Below are positions 38,451-47,719 of a stretch of DNA of 64,000 nucleotides, piece by piece. The translations under genes and the position numbers were made by a program. Source of the DNA: Devosia algicola (GTDB lineage Bacteria > Pseudomonadota > Alphaproteobacteria > Rhizobiales > Devosiaceae); NCBI RefSeq assembly GCF_028816455.1, contig NZ_CP118246.1, forward strand, positions 3,536,371-3,600,370, in the 5' to 3' direction. The number at the start of each line of letters is the position of its first letter. Position 1 is the stretch's first letter. The notes under the pieces were generated by a model. It ran no database searches and was not told the DNA's origin. It saw only the letters and a list, made by a program, of their open reading frames with translations.

Positions 38451-39416
38451 ATTCTCGTTTATATCCTGCGTCGGCTCGTCATTCTGTGCTTGTCTCTGCT
38501 GCTGGCCTCGCTAGTGCTGTTTGCGTTATTGCGTCTATTGCCGGGCGACCCCGCCAACGCCCTTCTTGGCGTTGGTGCCGATGCGGACCAGATCGCGGCT
38601 GCACGCCAGCAGGTCGGATCCGACCTGCCGCTATGGCAACAATTTATCCGCTTCATTACCAGTCTTGCCCGGTTTGACCTGGGCACCTCGTTTGTCAGTC
38701 AGGCCCCCGTAGGCGAGGAGATTCTGGCGCGCCTCACCGTCACGGTGCCACTGACGCTTCTGGCGTTCGCATTGGCGATCATTCTGGCGGTGCCCCTGGG
38801 CATTATTGCCGCGGTCAAATCGCATAAATGGTATGGCGGGCTGATTTCGGTCTTTTCCCAGTTGGGTATTGCCATTCCCGTCTTCTGGGTCGGCATCCTG
38901 TTGGTCACCGCTTTTGCCATCAATTTGCGTCTGTTTCCCTCGGGCGGTTTCCCGCGTCAGGGTTGGGGTAATCCCGCCGAAGCGTTGCGCGACCTGACGC
39001 TGCCGGTTCTGACAGTCGCCACCGTCATGGCATCCTCGCTGGTGCGCTATGTGCGCTCAGCCACTCAGGATGTGTTGGGCAGCGATTATTTGCGTACTGC
39101 CCGGGCGCTTGGCTCCAGCTTTACCGAAGCCCTGTTGCGCCATGGTGTGCGCAATGGCTCGGTGCCGATCATTTCCATTCTGGGGATTGAACTGGCCTCA
39201 ACCTTTCTGGGCGCCGTGGTGGTCGAGCGTGTGTTCACCTTGCCCGGCCTTGGCTCCATGTTGCTGTTGGGCATTTCCCAACGCGACTATCCCAATGTTC
39301 AGGGTGTGTTGTTCGTGTCGACATTGCTGGTGCTGTTCATCGGCTTTTTCGCCGATCTCGCACAACGCTTGATCGACCCGCGCCTGCGCGACCGCAGCCG
39401 AGGCGCGGCCTCATGA
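38451..39416 (+). CDS. ABC transporter permease, DppB/OppB family
   Basis: About 321 residues. Inner-membrane permease with six helices, beginning ILRRLVILCLSLLLASLVLFALLRLLPGDPANAL. The EAA region is RTARALGSSFTEALLRHGVRNG, and the last helix is followed by LIDPRLRDRS. The start is unclear. The frame is closed upstream by a stop at 38445-38447, and the natural N-terminus would begin with ATT at 38451, 7 bases after GGAG, while TTG 38490 would cut into the first helix. Either ATT is used or a base is wrong near 38438-38452. It overlaps the next gene by 4 bases. Confidence 0.87.
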   Translation: MLVYILRRLVILCLSLLLASLVLFALLRLLPGDPANALLGVGADADQIAAARQQVGSDLPLWQQFIRFITSLARFDLGTSFVSQAPVGEEILARLTVTVPLTLLAFALAIILAVPLGIIAAVKSHKWYGGLISVFSQLGIAIPVFWVGILLVTAFAINLRLFPSGGFPRQGWGNPAEALRDLTLPVLTVATVMASSLVRYVRSATQDVLGSDYLRTARALGSSFTEALLRHGVRNGSVPIISILGIELASTFLGAVVVERVFTLPGLGSMLLLGISQRDYPNVQGVLFVSTLLVLFIGFFADLAQRLIDPRLRDRSRGAAS

Positions 39417-40264
39417 CCACAATAGAGTTGGATCGGCCTGCGCCGCGCGCCGCCATATCCTGGACATTTGTGGTTGGCATGACCCTTGTGGGCATCCATG
39501 CCGCCATCGCGCTGTTGACATTGGTCTGGACCCCATACGATCCTTCGAGCACCGCTGGCGGTCGCCTCGAAGCTCCTTCCTTGCTGCACTGGGCCGGTAC
39601 CGATCGGTTGGGCCGGGATTTGTTTACCCAGATCATGATCGGGTCGCGTATTGCTCTGCAGGTTGGCATAGGCGCTGTCGGCATTGGCGCCGCCATTGGG
39701 GTCACCATTGGCGTGCTCGCCGCTTTTGCCACCCGCCTGCTCGATGATGCATTGGCCGCCGCCTTCGATATTCTCATAGCCTTCCCGACATTGTTGTTGG
39801 CTATGCTGGTGGTCGCCGCCAGTGACACCGCCAGTCTGTGGTCCGCCATTCTGGCGCTCGGCATTGCCCTGTCCGCCATTGTCGGGCGCTTGACCCGCAT
39901 TCTGGCCAAGCGGGTGTTGCAGATGGATTTCATCACCGCCGCCCGCACCTCTGGCACCTCATGGCCGCGCATCGTTGTAATCCATGTCTTGCCCAATATC
40001 TGGCCGACGCTGATGGTCAATTTTGCCCTGCAATTCGGCCTCGCTGCCATTGCCGAAGCCTCCCTGTCCTATCTCGGCCTCGGCGCGCCACCGCCCAATG
40101 CTTCGTGGGGTCGGCTGCTGCAAGAGGCACAGGGCACTGTCTATACCGCCCCCTTCGGGGCCATCGCACCGGGCCTGGCACTGTTGGTTCTGGTCATTGG
40201 CATCAATTTGTTCGCCGATGGTTTGCGCGATGTCGGCGATCCAACCCGCAGGCGCAGCCGATGA
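39413..40264 (+). CDS. ABC transporter permease, DppC/OppC family
   Basis: 283 residues, intact. The second permease of the peptide-type transporter. An N-terminal helix is followed by LLHWAGTDRLGRDLFTQIMIGSRIAL (typical DppC segment in part), the EAA loop ITAARTSGTSWPRIVVIHVLPN and the C-terminal GLRDVGDPTRRRS. It overlaps its neighbours by 4 bases on each side (ATGA), a tightly coupled operon. Confidence 0.92.
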   Translation: MTTIELDRPAPRAAISWTFVVGMTLVGIHAAIALLTLVWTPYDPSSTAGGRLEAPSLLHWAGTDRLGRDLFTQIMIGSRIALQVGIGAVGIGAAIGVTIGVLAAFATRLLDDALAAAFDILIAFPTLLLAMLVVAASDTASLWSAILALGIALSAIVGRLTRILAKRVLQMDFITAARTSGTSWPRIVVIHVLPNIWPTLMVNFALQFGLAAIAEASLSYLGLGAPPPNASWGRLLQEAQGTVYTAPFGAIAPGLALLVLVIGINLFADGLRDVGDPTRRRSR

Positions 40265-41058
40265 GTTTGCTCGCTGTCAACAATCTTGGTATCGCCACCG
40301 GTGGTCAAGATCTGGTCGCCGATCTGTCGTTTGCGATTGAGCCGGGTCAACGGCTTGGTCTGATCGGGGAAAGCGGTTCGGGGAAATCGCTAACCGCCAT
40401 GGCCATTACCGGCCTGTTGCCCCCCGCCATCGTGCCACGCGGTTCAGTAACCCTTGATGGGGTCGAAGTCATTGGCGCGCCGGAGCGAAAACTCAATCAA
40501 TTACGCGGCGCCGCCAGCGCCGTTGTGTTTCAGGAACCGCTGACCGCGCTTGATCCGCTGATGAAATTGGGAAACCAGTTGGCCGAACCACTGCACCGTC
40601 GTTTTCGCCGCGAAGGGCGCGACCTTGCCAACATCGATGCTGAAATCATTGCCCTGCTCGAGCGTGTCTCGCTGCCGCAGCCACAGCGCATCGCCAATGC
40701 CTATCCTTATGAAGTGTCGGGCGGTCAGCGCCAGCGCGTCGCCATTGCCATGGCGCTGGCCTGCCGCCCCAAATTACTGATTGCCGATGAGCCAACCACG
40801 GCACTCGACGTCACCACCCAGGCTGAAATTCTGGCCCTGCTCGACAGTCTGGTGCGCGACCTTGGCATGGCGCTCCTGTTCATTAGCCACGACCTGCCGG
40901 TCGTTTCCACCATCGTCGATCAGGTGCTGGTGTTGCGGCAGGGGCGCATGGTGGAAACCGGCCCGGTCAAAACCGTCCTTGGCGCGCCGCAGCATCAATA
41001 TACCCAATCGCTGGTGGCGGCCGCCCGCGCCTTTGATAGTGCGTTGGGGGCATCATGA
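40261..41058 (+). CDS. ABC transporter ATP-binding protein, DppD/OppD family
   Basis: 265 residues, intact. Walker [11 protein letters not shown]-loop [13 protein letters not shown], signature [15 protein letters not shown], Walker [16 protein letters not shown] and H-loop [10 protein letters not shown]. The frame is open for about 420 bases upstream, but ATG 40261 overlaps the permease stop and gives the normal start [13 protein letters not shown]. It lacks the long C-terminal extension with the Fe-S or oligopeptide domain of OppD, which is common for short members. Confidence 0.92.
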   Translation: MSLLAVNNLGIATGGQDLVADLSFAIEPGQRLGLIGESGSGKSLTAMAITGLLPPAIVPRGSVTLDGVEVIGAPERKLNQLRGAASAVVFQEPLTALDPLMKLGNQLAEPLHRRFRREGRDLANIDAEIIALLERVSLPQPQRIANAYPYEVSGGQRQRVAIAMALACRPKLLIADEPTTALDVTTQAEILALLDSLVRDLGMALLFISHDLPVVSTIVDQVLVLRQGRMVETGPVKTVLGAPQHQYTQSLVAAARAFDSALGAS

Positions 41059-41801
41059 GTATCCTGTCGCTTGATCAGGTCAATTTTGGCTACACCAGCA
41101 AAGCTCGGGTTCTCAACGAAGTCAGCTTCAATGTTGAACGCGGCGCCAATCTCGGCATTGTTGGTGAAAGCGGTTCAGGCAAAACCACACTGTTGCGTCT
41201 GTTGCTGGGGCTGGAACGGCCAACCAGCGGCACGATAAAATTTGGCGGCGATCAACTCGATCCGCGCGACGCTCGTTTCATGCGCCGTTACCGGCGGGCC
41301 GTTCAAATGGTGTTTCAGGATCCCTATTCCTCTCTCGATCCACGTCAGCGCGTTCGCGATATCATCGCCGAGCCGCTCCGGTCTCTGCGCATAGAGGGTA
41401 ATCACGATGAGGCGGTTGCCGCAGCGCTCACCGAAGTCGGCCTGCCCACCGACGCTGCCCGACGCTATCCGCATGAATTTTCCGGCGGCCAGCGCCAGCG
41501 TATCGCCATCGCCCGCGCCATCGTTGCCCGCCCGGAACTGGTGCTCGCAGATGAAGCGGTCAGCGCGCTCGATCTGTCGACCCGTATCCGCATCGTCGAA
41601 CTGCTCAAGCAATTGGCCCACACCATAACACTGGTGCTGGTGTCCCACGATTTGGGCGTGGTCGCCGCCCTGTGCCCGCGCATCGTCATTCTGGAGCGAG
41701 GCGTTGTTGTAGAAGCCGGCGACACCGCCGCCATTCTTGCTGCCCCCCAACATCCCTATACTAAAAAGCTGATCGCCAGCGTGCCGCGTATGCCCGCCTG
41801 A
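41055..41801 (+). CDS. ABC transporter ATP-binding protein, DppF/OppF family
   Basis: 248 residues, intact. Walker A GESGSGKTT, Q-loop MVFQDPYSSLDPRQ, signature FSGGQRQRIAIARAI, Walker B LVLADEAVSALDLST and H-loop LVSHDLGVV. The DPYSSLDPR motif is typical of DppF/OppF. It overlaps the preceding ATPase by 4 bases and ends the operon. In the 151-base gap after it, a short GCGCC-GTT-GGCGC hairpin at 41839-41851 is a weak terminator candidate without a T run. Confidence 0.92.
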   Translation: MSILSLDQVNFGYTSKARVLNEVSFNVERGANLGIVGESGSGKTTLLRLLLGLERPTSGTIKFGGDQLDPRDARFMRRYRRAVQMVFQDPYSSLDPRQRVRDIIAEPLRSLRIEGNHDEAVAAALTEVGLPTDAARRYPHEFSGGQRQRIAIARAIVARPELVLADEAVSALDLSTRIRIVELLKQLAHTITLVLVSHDLGVVAALCPRIVILERGVVVEAGDTAAILAAPQHPYTKKLIASVPRMPA

Positions 41802-41952
41802 CGACGCGTTGTATCAAGCCGGACACCCTAGGTCCGTGGCGCCGTTGGCGCATGATAGTCTACACGCCACTTTCGACACACTTTCGATCAGATCGGCGAG
41901 CCTCACCCACACAGTGAACCAACTGGAGTGTGCCTTTGCGCCATGACCCTGC

Positions 41953-42936
41953 CTAGCGTCCTAGAGCCGATTGCCCAGCGCAGATCCGGTCCAAAAGCGC
42001 ATCCATTTCGCCTTTTGGGGGCAGGCCGCTATCGAGTCGTTGCTTCAAATATTTCACCGACTCCACCAGTATTTCATCAAGGTTGGTTTCGCAGCTAAAT
42101 TGTCCCGCGACGCTCTTGACCTTGGAATTGTCAAACAGGGCCGGCCATGACTTGTCGCCGGTTAACGGCCCTTCCCATTCATGATGGTAGCGTACCAATG
42201 TATCGGTGGGGACATGAACGATTTTTGGTTCAACGCCCAATGCCTTGCCAATGCTGACATAAATCGCGTCCCAACTGTGCGCCAAGTCCGAGGTTATATG
42301 AAATGCTTCGCCGAGCGCGTCGCTCTTCGAAAAAAGCCCGACGAATGGCACCGCAAAATCGGCCGATCGTGTGAGCGTCCAGGGCGTATTGCCGTCGCCC
42401 GCGACAATCACTGGATCGCCTTCGATCATCCGTCGCGCAATCAGATCGCCTTCGCCCATCATGGTGGGAAGACCGGTACGTACTGTGTGGCTGGGGCGAA
42501 TAATCGTCCAGGACAGGCCGTTGCTGTCCTTGAGTAACTGCTCGCAGGCAATCTTGTTTTGGCTATAGGTCCAAAACGGGTTTATCGCTGGCGTCTTCTC
42601 GGTAATCACATAGTGCCGCGCCGGTTTCTCGTAAACCGAAGCAGAGGAGATGAAAATATACTGCACCACCTTGCCCGAGAATATGCCGATATCCTTGGCC
42701 ACCTGATCTGGCGTAAAGGCGATGAATTGGCACACAATATCATACCCACCCTCGGCTAATGCGTCATATTCTGGACCCTTCATGTCGCCAACGATTGACG
42801 TTACACCGGCGGGAAGCGCCGCACCGGATTTGCCACGGTTAAAGACGCTGACCTCAAAGCCTTCACTGACCGCGCGCTCGACGCAGGGGTAGGAGATTTG
42901 TCCGGTACCGCCGATGAAAAGAACTCTTTTGGCCAT
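41953..42936 (-). CDS. NAD-dependent epimerase/dehydratase family protein
   Basis: 327 residues, intact. Extended short-chain dehydrogenase. The N-terminal glycine motif is RVLFIGGTGQIS; the active-site region carries ISSASVYEKPARHYVI followed by TYSQNKIACEQLL, with Tyr and Lys in the Y-x-x-x-K-like SQNK context. It may act on a nucleotide sugar or sugar lactone. ATG 42936 has GGAGGG before it, so the longer in-frame extension to 43128 is rejected. It is divergent from the cupin-SDR pair and faces the 36.9-41.8 kb transporter. Confidence 0.82.
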   Translation of the reverse strand: MAKRVLFIGGTGQISYPCVERAVSEGFEVSVFNRGKSGAALPAGVTSIVGDMKGPEYDALAEGGYDIVCQFIAFTPDQVAKDIGIFSGKVVQYIFISSASVYEKPARHYVITEKTPAINPFWTYSQNKIACEQLLKDSNGLSWTIIRPSHTVRTGLPTMMGEGDLIARRMIEGDPVIVAGDGNTPWTLTRSADFAVPFVGLFSKSDALGEAFHITSDLAHSWDAIYVSIGKALGVEPKIVHVPTDTLVRYHHEWEGPLTGDKSWPALFDNSKVKSVAGQFSCETNLDEILVESVKYLKQRLDSGLPPKGEMDALLDRICAGQSALGR

Positions 42937-43181
42937 GAATTGCCCTCCGCAAATTGTTGCCTGACCGGTCTCGGTCAAGACCATTACTTCGTTATCTCGT
43001 GACGAGTCAGAAAACTCGCGTTCGTCGCTCAGGAATGCGGTTTTGCGCCGACAGACGGGCGCCAGCATGACCCGCCAGCGAGGTACATCACCTGCCAACT
43101 GACATCCATAGCCATTGACCCACGCCAATGGAAATTGGACACTACCACGCTTACTATCGGCAATAATATCGTGAAAGACCA

Positions 43182-43682
43182 GTGATGTATCAGAATATGA
43201 AGGGGTCCGCCCATTCCCTTGCGCCTAGCGAAATCGCTATCGCTGCCGTGCCTGATGATGAACGCGCCTGGGTGCCTCAGGCCGAGGGGGTCTGGTTTCG
43301 TCCGCTGATGCTCAACACCATGCAAGGGCAATGGTGCAATCTACTCCGAGTGCGCCGTTCTGGTGTCCTGTCGCGCCATCTGCACACCAATCCGGTGCAT
43401 GGATATGTCATCAAGGGCAAATGGCACTACCTCGAGCACGACTGGGTTGCCGGTACGGGGTGCTATGTATTTGAGCCTCCCGGCGAAATTCACACGCTGG
43501 TCGTGCCTGAAGATTGCGAGGAAATGATTACCTTCTTCAACATCACAGGTTGCATGTATTACGTTGACGCCGACAACAAGCACATCGGATTTGAGGACGT
43601 CTTCACCAAAATTGACATGTGCCGCCAACATTATGAAACGACGGGCCTGGGGGGCGACTATGTCGATCAGTTCATTCGTTGA
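43182..43682 (+). CDS. Cupin-domain protein (2,4'-dihydroxyacetophenone dioxygenase-like family)
   Basis: 166 residues, intact. A single cupin with likely metal ligands in SRHLHTNPVHGYVIKGKW (two His) and FEPPGEIHTLVVP (Glu, His). NCBI groups similar proteins as 2,4'-dihydroxyacetophenone dioxygenase-like, but this general name does not show its substrate. It lies 18 bases before an SDR gene and is probably transcribed with it. In a sugar-acid region an isomerase or lactone-processing role is possible. The 245-base gap upstream holds no gene and serves as divergent promoter. Confidence 0.75.
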   Translation: MMYQNMKGSAHSLAPSEIAIAAVPDDERAWVPQAEGVWFRPLMLNTMQGQWCNLLRVRRSGVLSRHLHTNPVHGYVIKGKWHYLEHDWVAGTGCYVFEPPGEIHTLVVPEDCEEMITFFNITGCMYYVDADNKHIGFEDVFTKIDMCRQHYETTGLGGDYVDQFIR

Positions 43683-43700
43683 TCGGGGTCGGAGATCGCG

Positions 43701-44459
43701 ATGAGCAGCGGCGAGTCAGATTATGATTGGGCGCGGTGTTGGTATGTCGGGCGTCGCGTTTTGGTCACCGGCGGCACCTCTGGCATCGGTGCTGCTATCG
43801 CCTCTGCCTTTCAGCAGGCGGGGGCGGAGGTCATTGCCACCGGCATTGCCCCGTCCGAGATAGAAATGATGGCCAAGCGGCATGGCGACGACATCGATTG
43901 TCGCCTGCTTGATGTGCGCGACCAGACAGCGGTTGAGTCACTGGTCGGTGGATTCAAGGCGCTGGATATAGTCGTCAATTGCGCCGGGGTCATTCGGCGT
44001 AACGACGAACTCGATCCCGCCGTGTTTGATCAGGTCGTCGACATCAATCTGAATGGCACCATGCGGGTCTGCGCAGCGGTACGCGCACTGTTGGTGCGCT
44101 CTGACGCGGCCGCGATACTCAACACAGCGTCAATGTTGTCGTTTTTCGGTGGAGGCCTTGTTCCCGCCTACGCCGCCAGCAAGGGCGGTATCGCTCAACT
44201 GACTAAATCCCTTGCGATTTCCTACGCCCGCGATGCCATTCGGGTAAACGCGGTTGCACCGGGCTGGATCGCGACGCCGCTGACACAAGGGTTGCGCGAC
44301 GATCAGGACCGGTCCGAGGCGATATTGGCGCGAACACCACTCAATCGCTGGGGGCAGGGCGGCGATGTTGCCGGCGCGGCCCTGTTTCTTTGCTCGCCTG
44401 CCGCCGCCTTTATTACCGGCACAATTCTGACGGTGGACGGCGGCTATTCAATTTGCTAG
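43701..44459 (+). CDS. SDR family oxidoreductase
   Basis: 252 residues, intact. Classical short-chain dehydrogenase. Cofactor motif VLVTGGTSGIGAAIA, NNAG-equivalent VVNCAGVI, catalytic Ser in NTASMLSF, catalytic YAASKGGIAQLTK and the C-terminal ITGTILTVDGGYSI. Probably acts on a sugar or sugar acid, judging by neighbours. Co-directional with the cupin gene. Its stop overlaps the convergent permease stop by 4 bases. Confidence 0.9.
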   Translation: MSSGESDYDWARCWYVGRRVLVTGGTSGIGAAIASAFQQAGAEVIATGIAPSEIEMMAKRHGDDIDCRLLDVRDQTAVESLVGGFKALDIVVNCAGVIRRNDELDPAVFDQVVDINLNGTMRVCAAVRALLVRSDAAAILNTASMLSFFGGGLVPAYAASKGGIAQLTKSLAISYARDAIRVNAVAPGWIATPLTQGLRDDQDRSEAILARTPLNRWGQGGDVAGAALFLCSPAAAFITGTILTVDGGYSIC

Positions 44460-45334
44460 CCCTTGACGGCGCCCGCCGTCAGGCCAGATTGGAACTGCCG
44501 CGTCATCAGCAGATACGCAAACAGGATCGGGGCGGTGGATACCACGACGCTGGCAAATACCAGCCCCCATTCAGTTGAATAGGCCCCGACAAAGGATACG
44601 ATACCGACCGGCATGGTTTGGCTCTCAGGTTTGAAGGCAACGATCAGCGGAATGAAGAACTCGTTCCACATCCAAACCCCATTCAGGATCGCCACCGATA
44701 TCAGGCCCGGCTTCATCAAGGGCAGTACGATGCGCCGGAAAATCTGCCACTCGGTCGCCCCATCGACCTGCGCCGCGCTGATCAGATCGCGCGGCAAGGT
44801 CGCAGCGATTGGACCCAATATGAGCACGCCAAGTGGTAAACCCAAGGCGATATAGGGGAAGATCAACGCCAGCAAGGTGCCAAACAGTCCAAGCCATTTG
44901 ATCAGAATGAACAACGGCAACACGATCATGTTGACCGGCACCAGAAGCCCGGCGACAAAGAAGGTATAAAGCCCCATTGCAAATGGTTTTTCCTTGCGGC
45001 TGATCCCATAGGCTATCAATGCGGCCAGCAATGTGCTGCCGATCACCGAAACGGCGGTGACAATGATGGTGTTGGGCAGTGTCACGGAGATGTGGGCGTC
45101 GCGCCAGGCGCGGCTGTAATTATCCCATGCCCATGTCCCCGGCAGACCATAGGGGTTGCCGAAAAAATCCGGCACGGTCTTGAACGACGCCAGCACCATA
45201 TAGGCGATAGGAACCAGGACCATCAGCGAAAGAATGGCCAGAAATACTGAGCGCGCAGTACCCACAATAAGTCGCGTACGGGCTGCGTTGGCGCCGCGGC
45301 GTCGGCGGCGTTCTGCCAGTGATGGCGCGGTCAT
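44456..45334 (-). CDS. Carbohydrate ABC transporter permease, MalG family
   Basis: 292 residues, intact. Six membrane helices, with the EAA loop reading ISAAQVDGATEWQIFRRIVLPLMKPG in part. The N-terminal PIAYMVLASFKTVPDFF is the usual MalG start. It overlaps the MalF-type gene by 4 bases and is last in the minus-strand order ugpC, binding protein, malF-type, malG-type. Imports a sugar whose identity cannot be read from sequence. Confidence 0.92.
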   Translation of the reverse strand: MTAPSLAERRRRRGANAARTRLIVGTARSVFLAILSLMVLVPIAYMVLASFKTVPDFFGNPYGLPGTWAWDNYSRAWRDAHISVTLPNTIIVTAVSVIGSTLLAALIAYGISRKEKPFAMGLYTFFVAGLLVPVNMIVLPLFILIKWLGLFGTLLALIFPYIALGLPLGVLILGPIAATLPRDLISAAQVDGATEWQIFRRIVLPLMKPGLISVAILNGVWMWNEFFIPLIVAFKPESQTMPVGIVSFVGAYSTEWGLVFASVVVSTAPILFAYLLMTRQFQSGLTAGAVKG

Positions 45335-46348
45335 GATTGTATCTCCTGACGCCGCAATATCTTGATCAGTGCCCAGGCGATAAAGGTCATGAAAGCAAAA
45401 ACCACCAGTGCAAGCGCAATGGCAAAACTCATGCTGATGTCGTCGGTGTAATTTCCCGACCCGCCAAAGGCGGTTCGATAGATCAGGGTGCCAACCACGT
45501 CGGTGCGATAGTTGGGCGACCCCAATGGGCCGGTCAGGACATAAACCAGATCGAAGGTCTTGAAAGTGCCGATAAACGTCAGAACGGTGAGCGCGGTAAA
45601 GGAAGGCGAAAGCTGCGGGAACACCACCCGCCAGAATGTTTGCCAGCCATTGGCTCCGTCGATATGGGCCGCCTGTTTCAACTCCTCAGGCACGTTTTGC
45701 AAGCCCGAGAGATATATGACGATGGCCCAGCCAACGCTATTCCAGGCGGTGACGGCAATAACGGTGGGTAGTGCCGTGGTCGGATCGCTCAACCAGTTCC
45801 GGGCTAAAAAGCCCAACCCGAGGTCCTTGAGCACCGGATTGATAAAGCCGATGTTGGAACTCAACATCAAGGTCCAGATAAAACCTGTCGACACCAGTGA
45901 AATGATCACCGGCATGAACAGCACCGCCCGATAAAATTCCATGAATCGTGGCTTTTCATTGAGCCTGAACTGCAATGAACAGACCCACCGTATGCTGGAA
46001 AATCAACATGGCCACGAACAGGATCACATTGTTGATGGCCGCGCGATAGAGCGGCCAATAGGTCAAGGCCTCCTGAAAGTTCCCAAGACCGATAAACTCA
46101 AAGCTGGTGCCGCGTCCGGTCCAGTTGGTCATGCTGATGACCAGCGCAAACAGCGTTGGCCCCACCATTACCGCAACGAAAAACACTAACCCGGGCACGA
46201 CAAACAGCAGATGTCCATATTTGCGCATGACTTCTGATGTGGCACGCCGTTTGGCGGTGCGTTTGCTGCCCGACGGTGTTGTCAGGACCGACGCTGATCC
46301 CAGTGAGCCGTTCTGTGTCATGGCTGTGCGGTCCAAACTGTTGTTCAA
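45331..46348 (-). CDS. Carbohydrate ABC transporter permease, MalF family, one frame break
   Basis: About 338 residues once repaired. A Ser/Thr/Lys-rich N-terminal tail is followed by HLLFVVPGLVFFVAVMVGPTL as first helix. The EAA loop is KQAAHIDGANGWQTFWRVVFPQLSP in part. The frame breaks at 45962-45966 (plus AGCCT); AGCT gives IAVQLNEKPRFMEFYRAV. It lies 43 bases downstream of the binding protein gene, and this gap carries a strong hairpin. Confidence 0.88.
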
Positions 46349-46357
46349 GGCCTAAGC

Positions 46358-46385
46358 GGGGGCGGCGGCAGGTGCCGTCGCCCCC
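46358..46385 (-). promoter_or_regulatory. Strong hairpin between sugar-binding protein and permease genes
   Basis: Arms GGGGGCGGCGGCA and TGCCGTCGCCCCC (13 positions, one wobble) with a 2-base loop, in the gap between the binding protein stop (46392) and the MalF-type start. Such stems commonly stabilise the binding-protein mRNA or reduce read-through, giving more binding protein than permease. Confidence 0.6.
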
Positions 46386-46391
46386 AAAAGG

Positions 46392-47612
46392 CTACATGCT
46401 GGAGGAGGGCTTGACCGCGTCCTGAACGATCTGGGCAAATTCCTCTGGCGTGATATCGCCGAGGAACAAGGCAGCCGCGTTCTGCTGAACGACGCCAAAC
46501 ACCGCGCCGGTTTCGGGCATTTCGTAAAATACCCGCACGTCATTGGAACGACCCGCTTCGATCATTTCCTTCATCACCTCATTGTCCGATGGCACGATGC
46601 CCTTGGTTGTCGTCAAGGTGATGGTGTCCACCACCATCTGGGCCGGCTCGGCGGTCATCATCCACTGAAGGAAGGCGACGGCTTCATCGATATGCTCGCT
46701 CTTGGCGTTGACGTTGTAGGGCGCTTCCATGCCGGTAACCGTGGCTGGCGTGCCGCCATCAACCGCCGGAAAGGGCACGACACCGACATCTACATTGGGG
46801 TTGGTTTCAAGGAACCCTGCATAGTCGGCTGAACCGCCTTCGAGCATGGCCCCACGGCCAAGCGCGAACAATGCCTTGCCCTCGACATAGGGCGTGGCAA
46901 GAGCACCCTCCTGGAAGCACGAATAGGAGTCCTTGAGGAAATAGGCGGCTTTGAGCACATCGGGGTCGGTGAACTTGCGGGTGCCCGCACGGATTTCATC
47001 AAATCCATCCGCCTTGACCACGCTGGCAACCATCATGGCGTAAAGGAACGAGGGAATGATCCCGTCCTGCGCCGGTGCGATCATGGGCGTGATGCCCTTT
47101 TCTTTGAGGGTATCGCAAAGCGCCATGAACTCGGTCTGGTTGGTCGGCGGGGTCAGCCCGTTTTCTTCAAATATCTTGCGTTGGTAGTAGAGACCAACCG
47201 TGTAGGAACCCAGGATCGGGGCGCTATAGATCTTGCCATCGAGCGTGATGGCGGCAATTGCAGAATCCGTCAGCCCCGACACATCCAGTTTGTCGGTCAG
47301 ATCAACGGTATACCCAGCCGCCGCAGCGTCCGCAGTCACCGGACCCGGATTAAGACCAAAAAGGTCGGGGGCCTCCCCTGCGGCCAAGGCGGTGTTAAGC
47401 CGCGTATTATAATTGGTGCCTGAAATTTCTTCGAGTTGGATATCGATATTGGGGTTCAATTCCTCATACTTGTTGAGGATTGCCTCCACCCGGTCTTTCC
47501 ACTCTGGATGGTTGTGCCACATCGTCAAAACCACCTTGTCCTGCGCAATGGCCGACATTGCAGTGGCCGCCAGTAGTGCGCCAACCAGTAAGCCCTTGAT
47601 CAGTGTTTTCAT
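46392..47612 (-). CDS. Carbohydrate ABC transporter substrate-binding protein (family 1)
   Basis: 406 residues, intact. Signal peptide LLVGALLAATAMSAIA then QDKVVLTMWHNHPEWKDRVEAI, the usual start of a mature family 1 sugar-binding protein. IDIQLEEISGTNYNTRL and APYNVNAKSEHIDEAVAFLQWM are typical. It lies 107 bases after ugpC and 43 before the permeases. Ligand unknown. Confidence 0.92.
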   Translation of the reverse strand: MKTLIKGLLVGALLAATAMSAIAQDKVVLTMWHNHPEWKDRVEAILNKYEELNPNIDIQLEEISGTNYNTRLNTALAAGEAPDLFGLNPGPVTADAAAAGYTVDLTDKLDVSGLTDSAIAAITLDGKIYSAPILGSYTVGLYYQRKIFEENGLTPPTNQTEFMALCDTLKEKGITPMIAPAQDGIIPSFLYAMMVASVVKADGFDEIRAGTRKFTDPDVLKAAYFLKDSYSCFQEGALATPYVEGKALFALGRGAMLEGGSADYAGFLETNPNVDVGVVPFPAVDGGTPATVTGMEAPYNVNAKSEHIDEAVAFLQWMMTAEPAQMVVDTITLTTTKGIVPSDNEVMKEMIEAGRSNDVRVFYEMPETGAVFGVVQQNAAALFLGDITPEEFAQIVQDAVKPSSSM

Positions 47613-47719
47613 CGTCGTCTCCTCCTGTTTGCAGTATCCGAGCGCAGTTTCCGCGCCTTCTTTTCGAGACCGTCACGGTCCAAAAGTTTGCCAAAGCCGA
47701 GTCTGTCTTGCCCGGTCCT

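Noticed and set aside
39838..40260. 406-codon version of the DppD-type ATPase
   Set aside because: The extra part lies inside the intact upstream permease gene; ATG 40261 overlaps the permease stop and gives the normal N-terminus.
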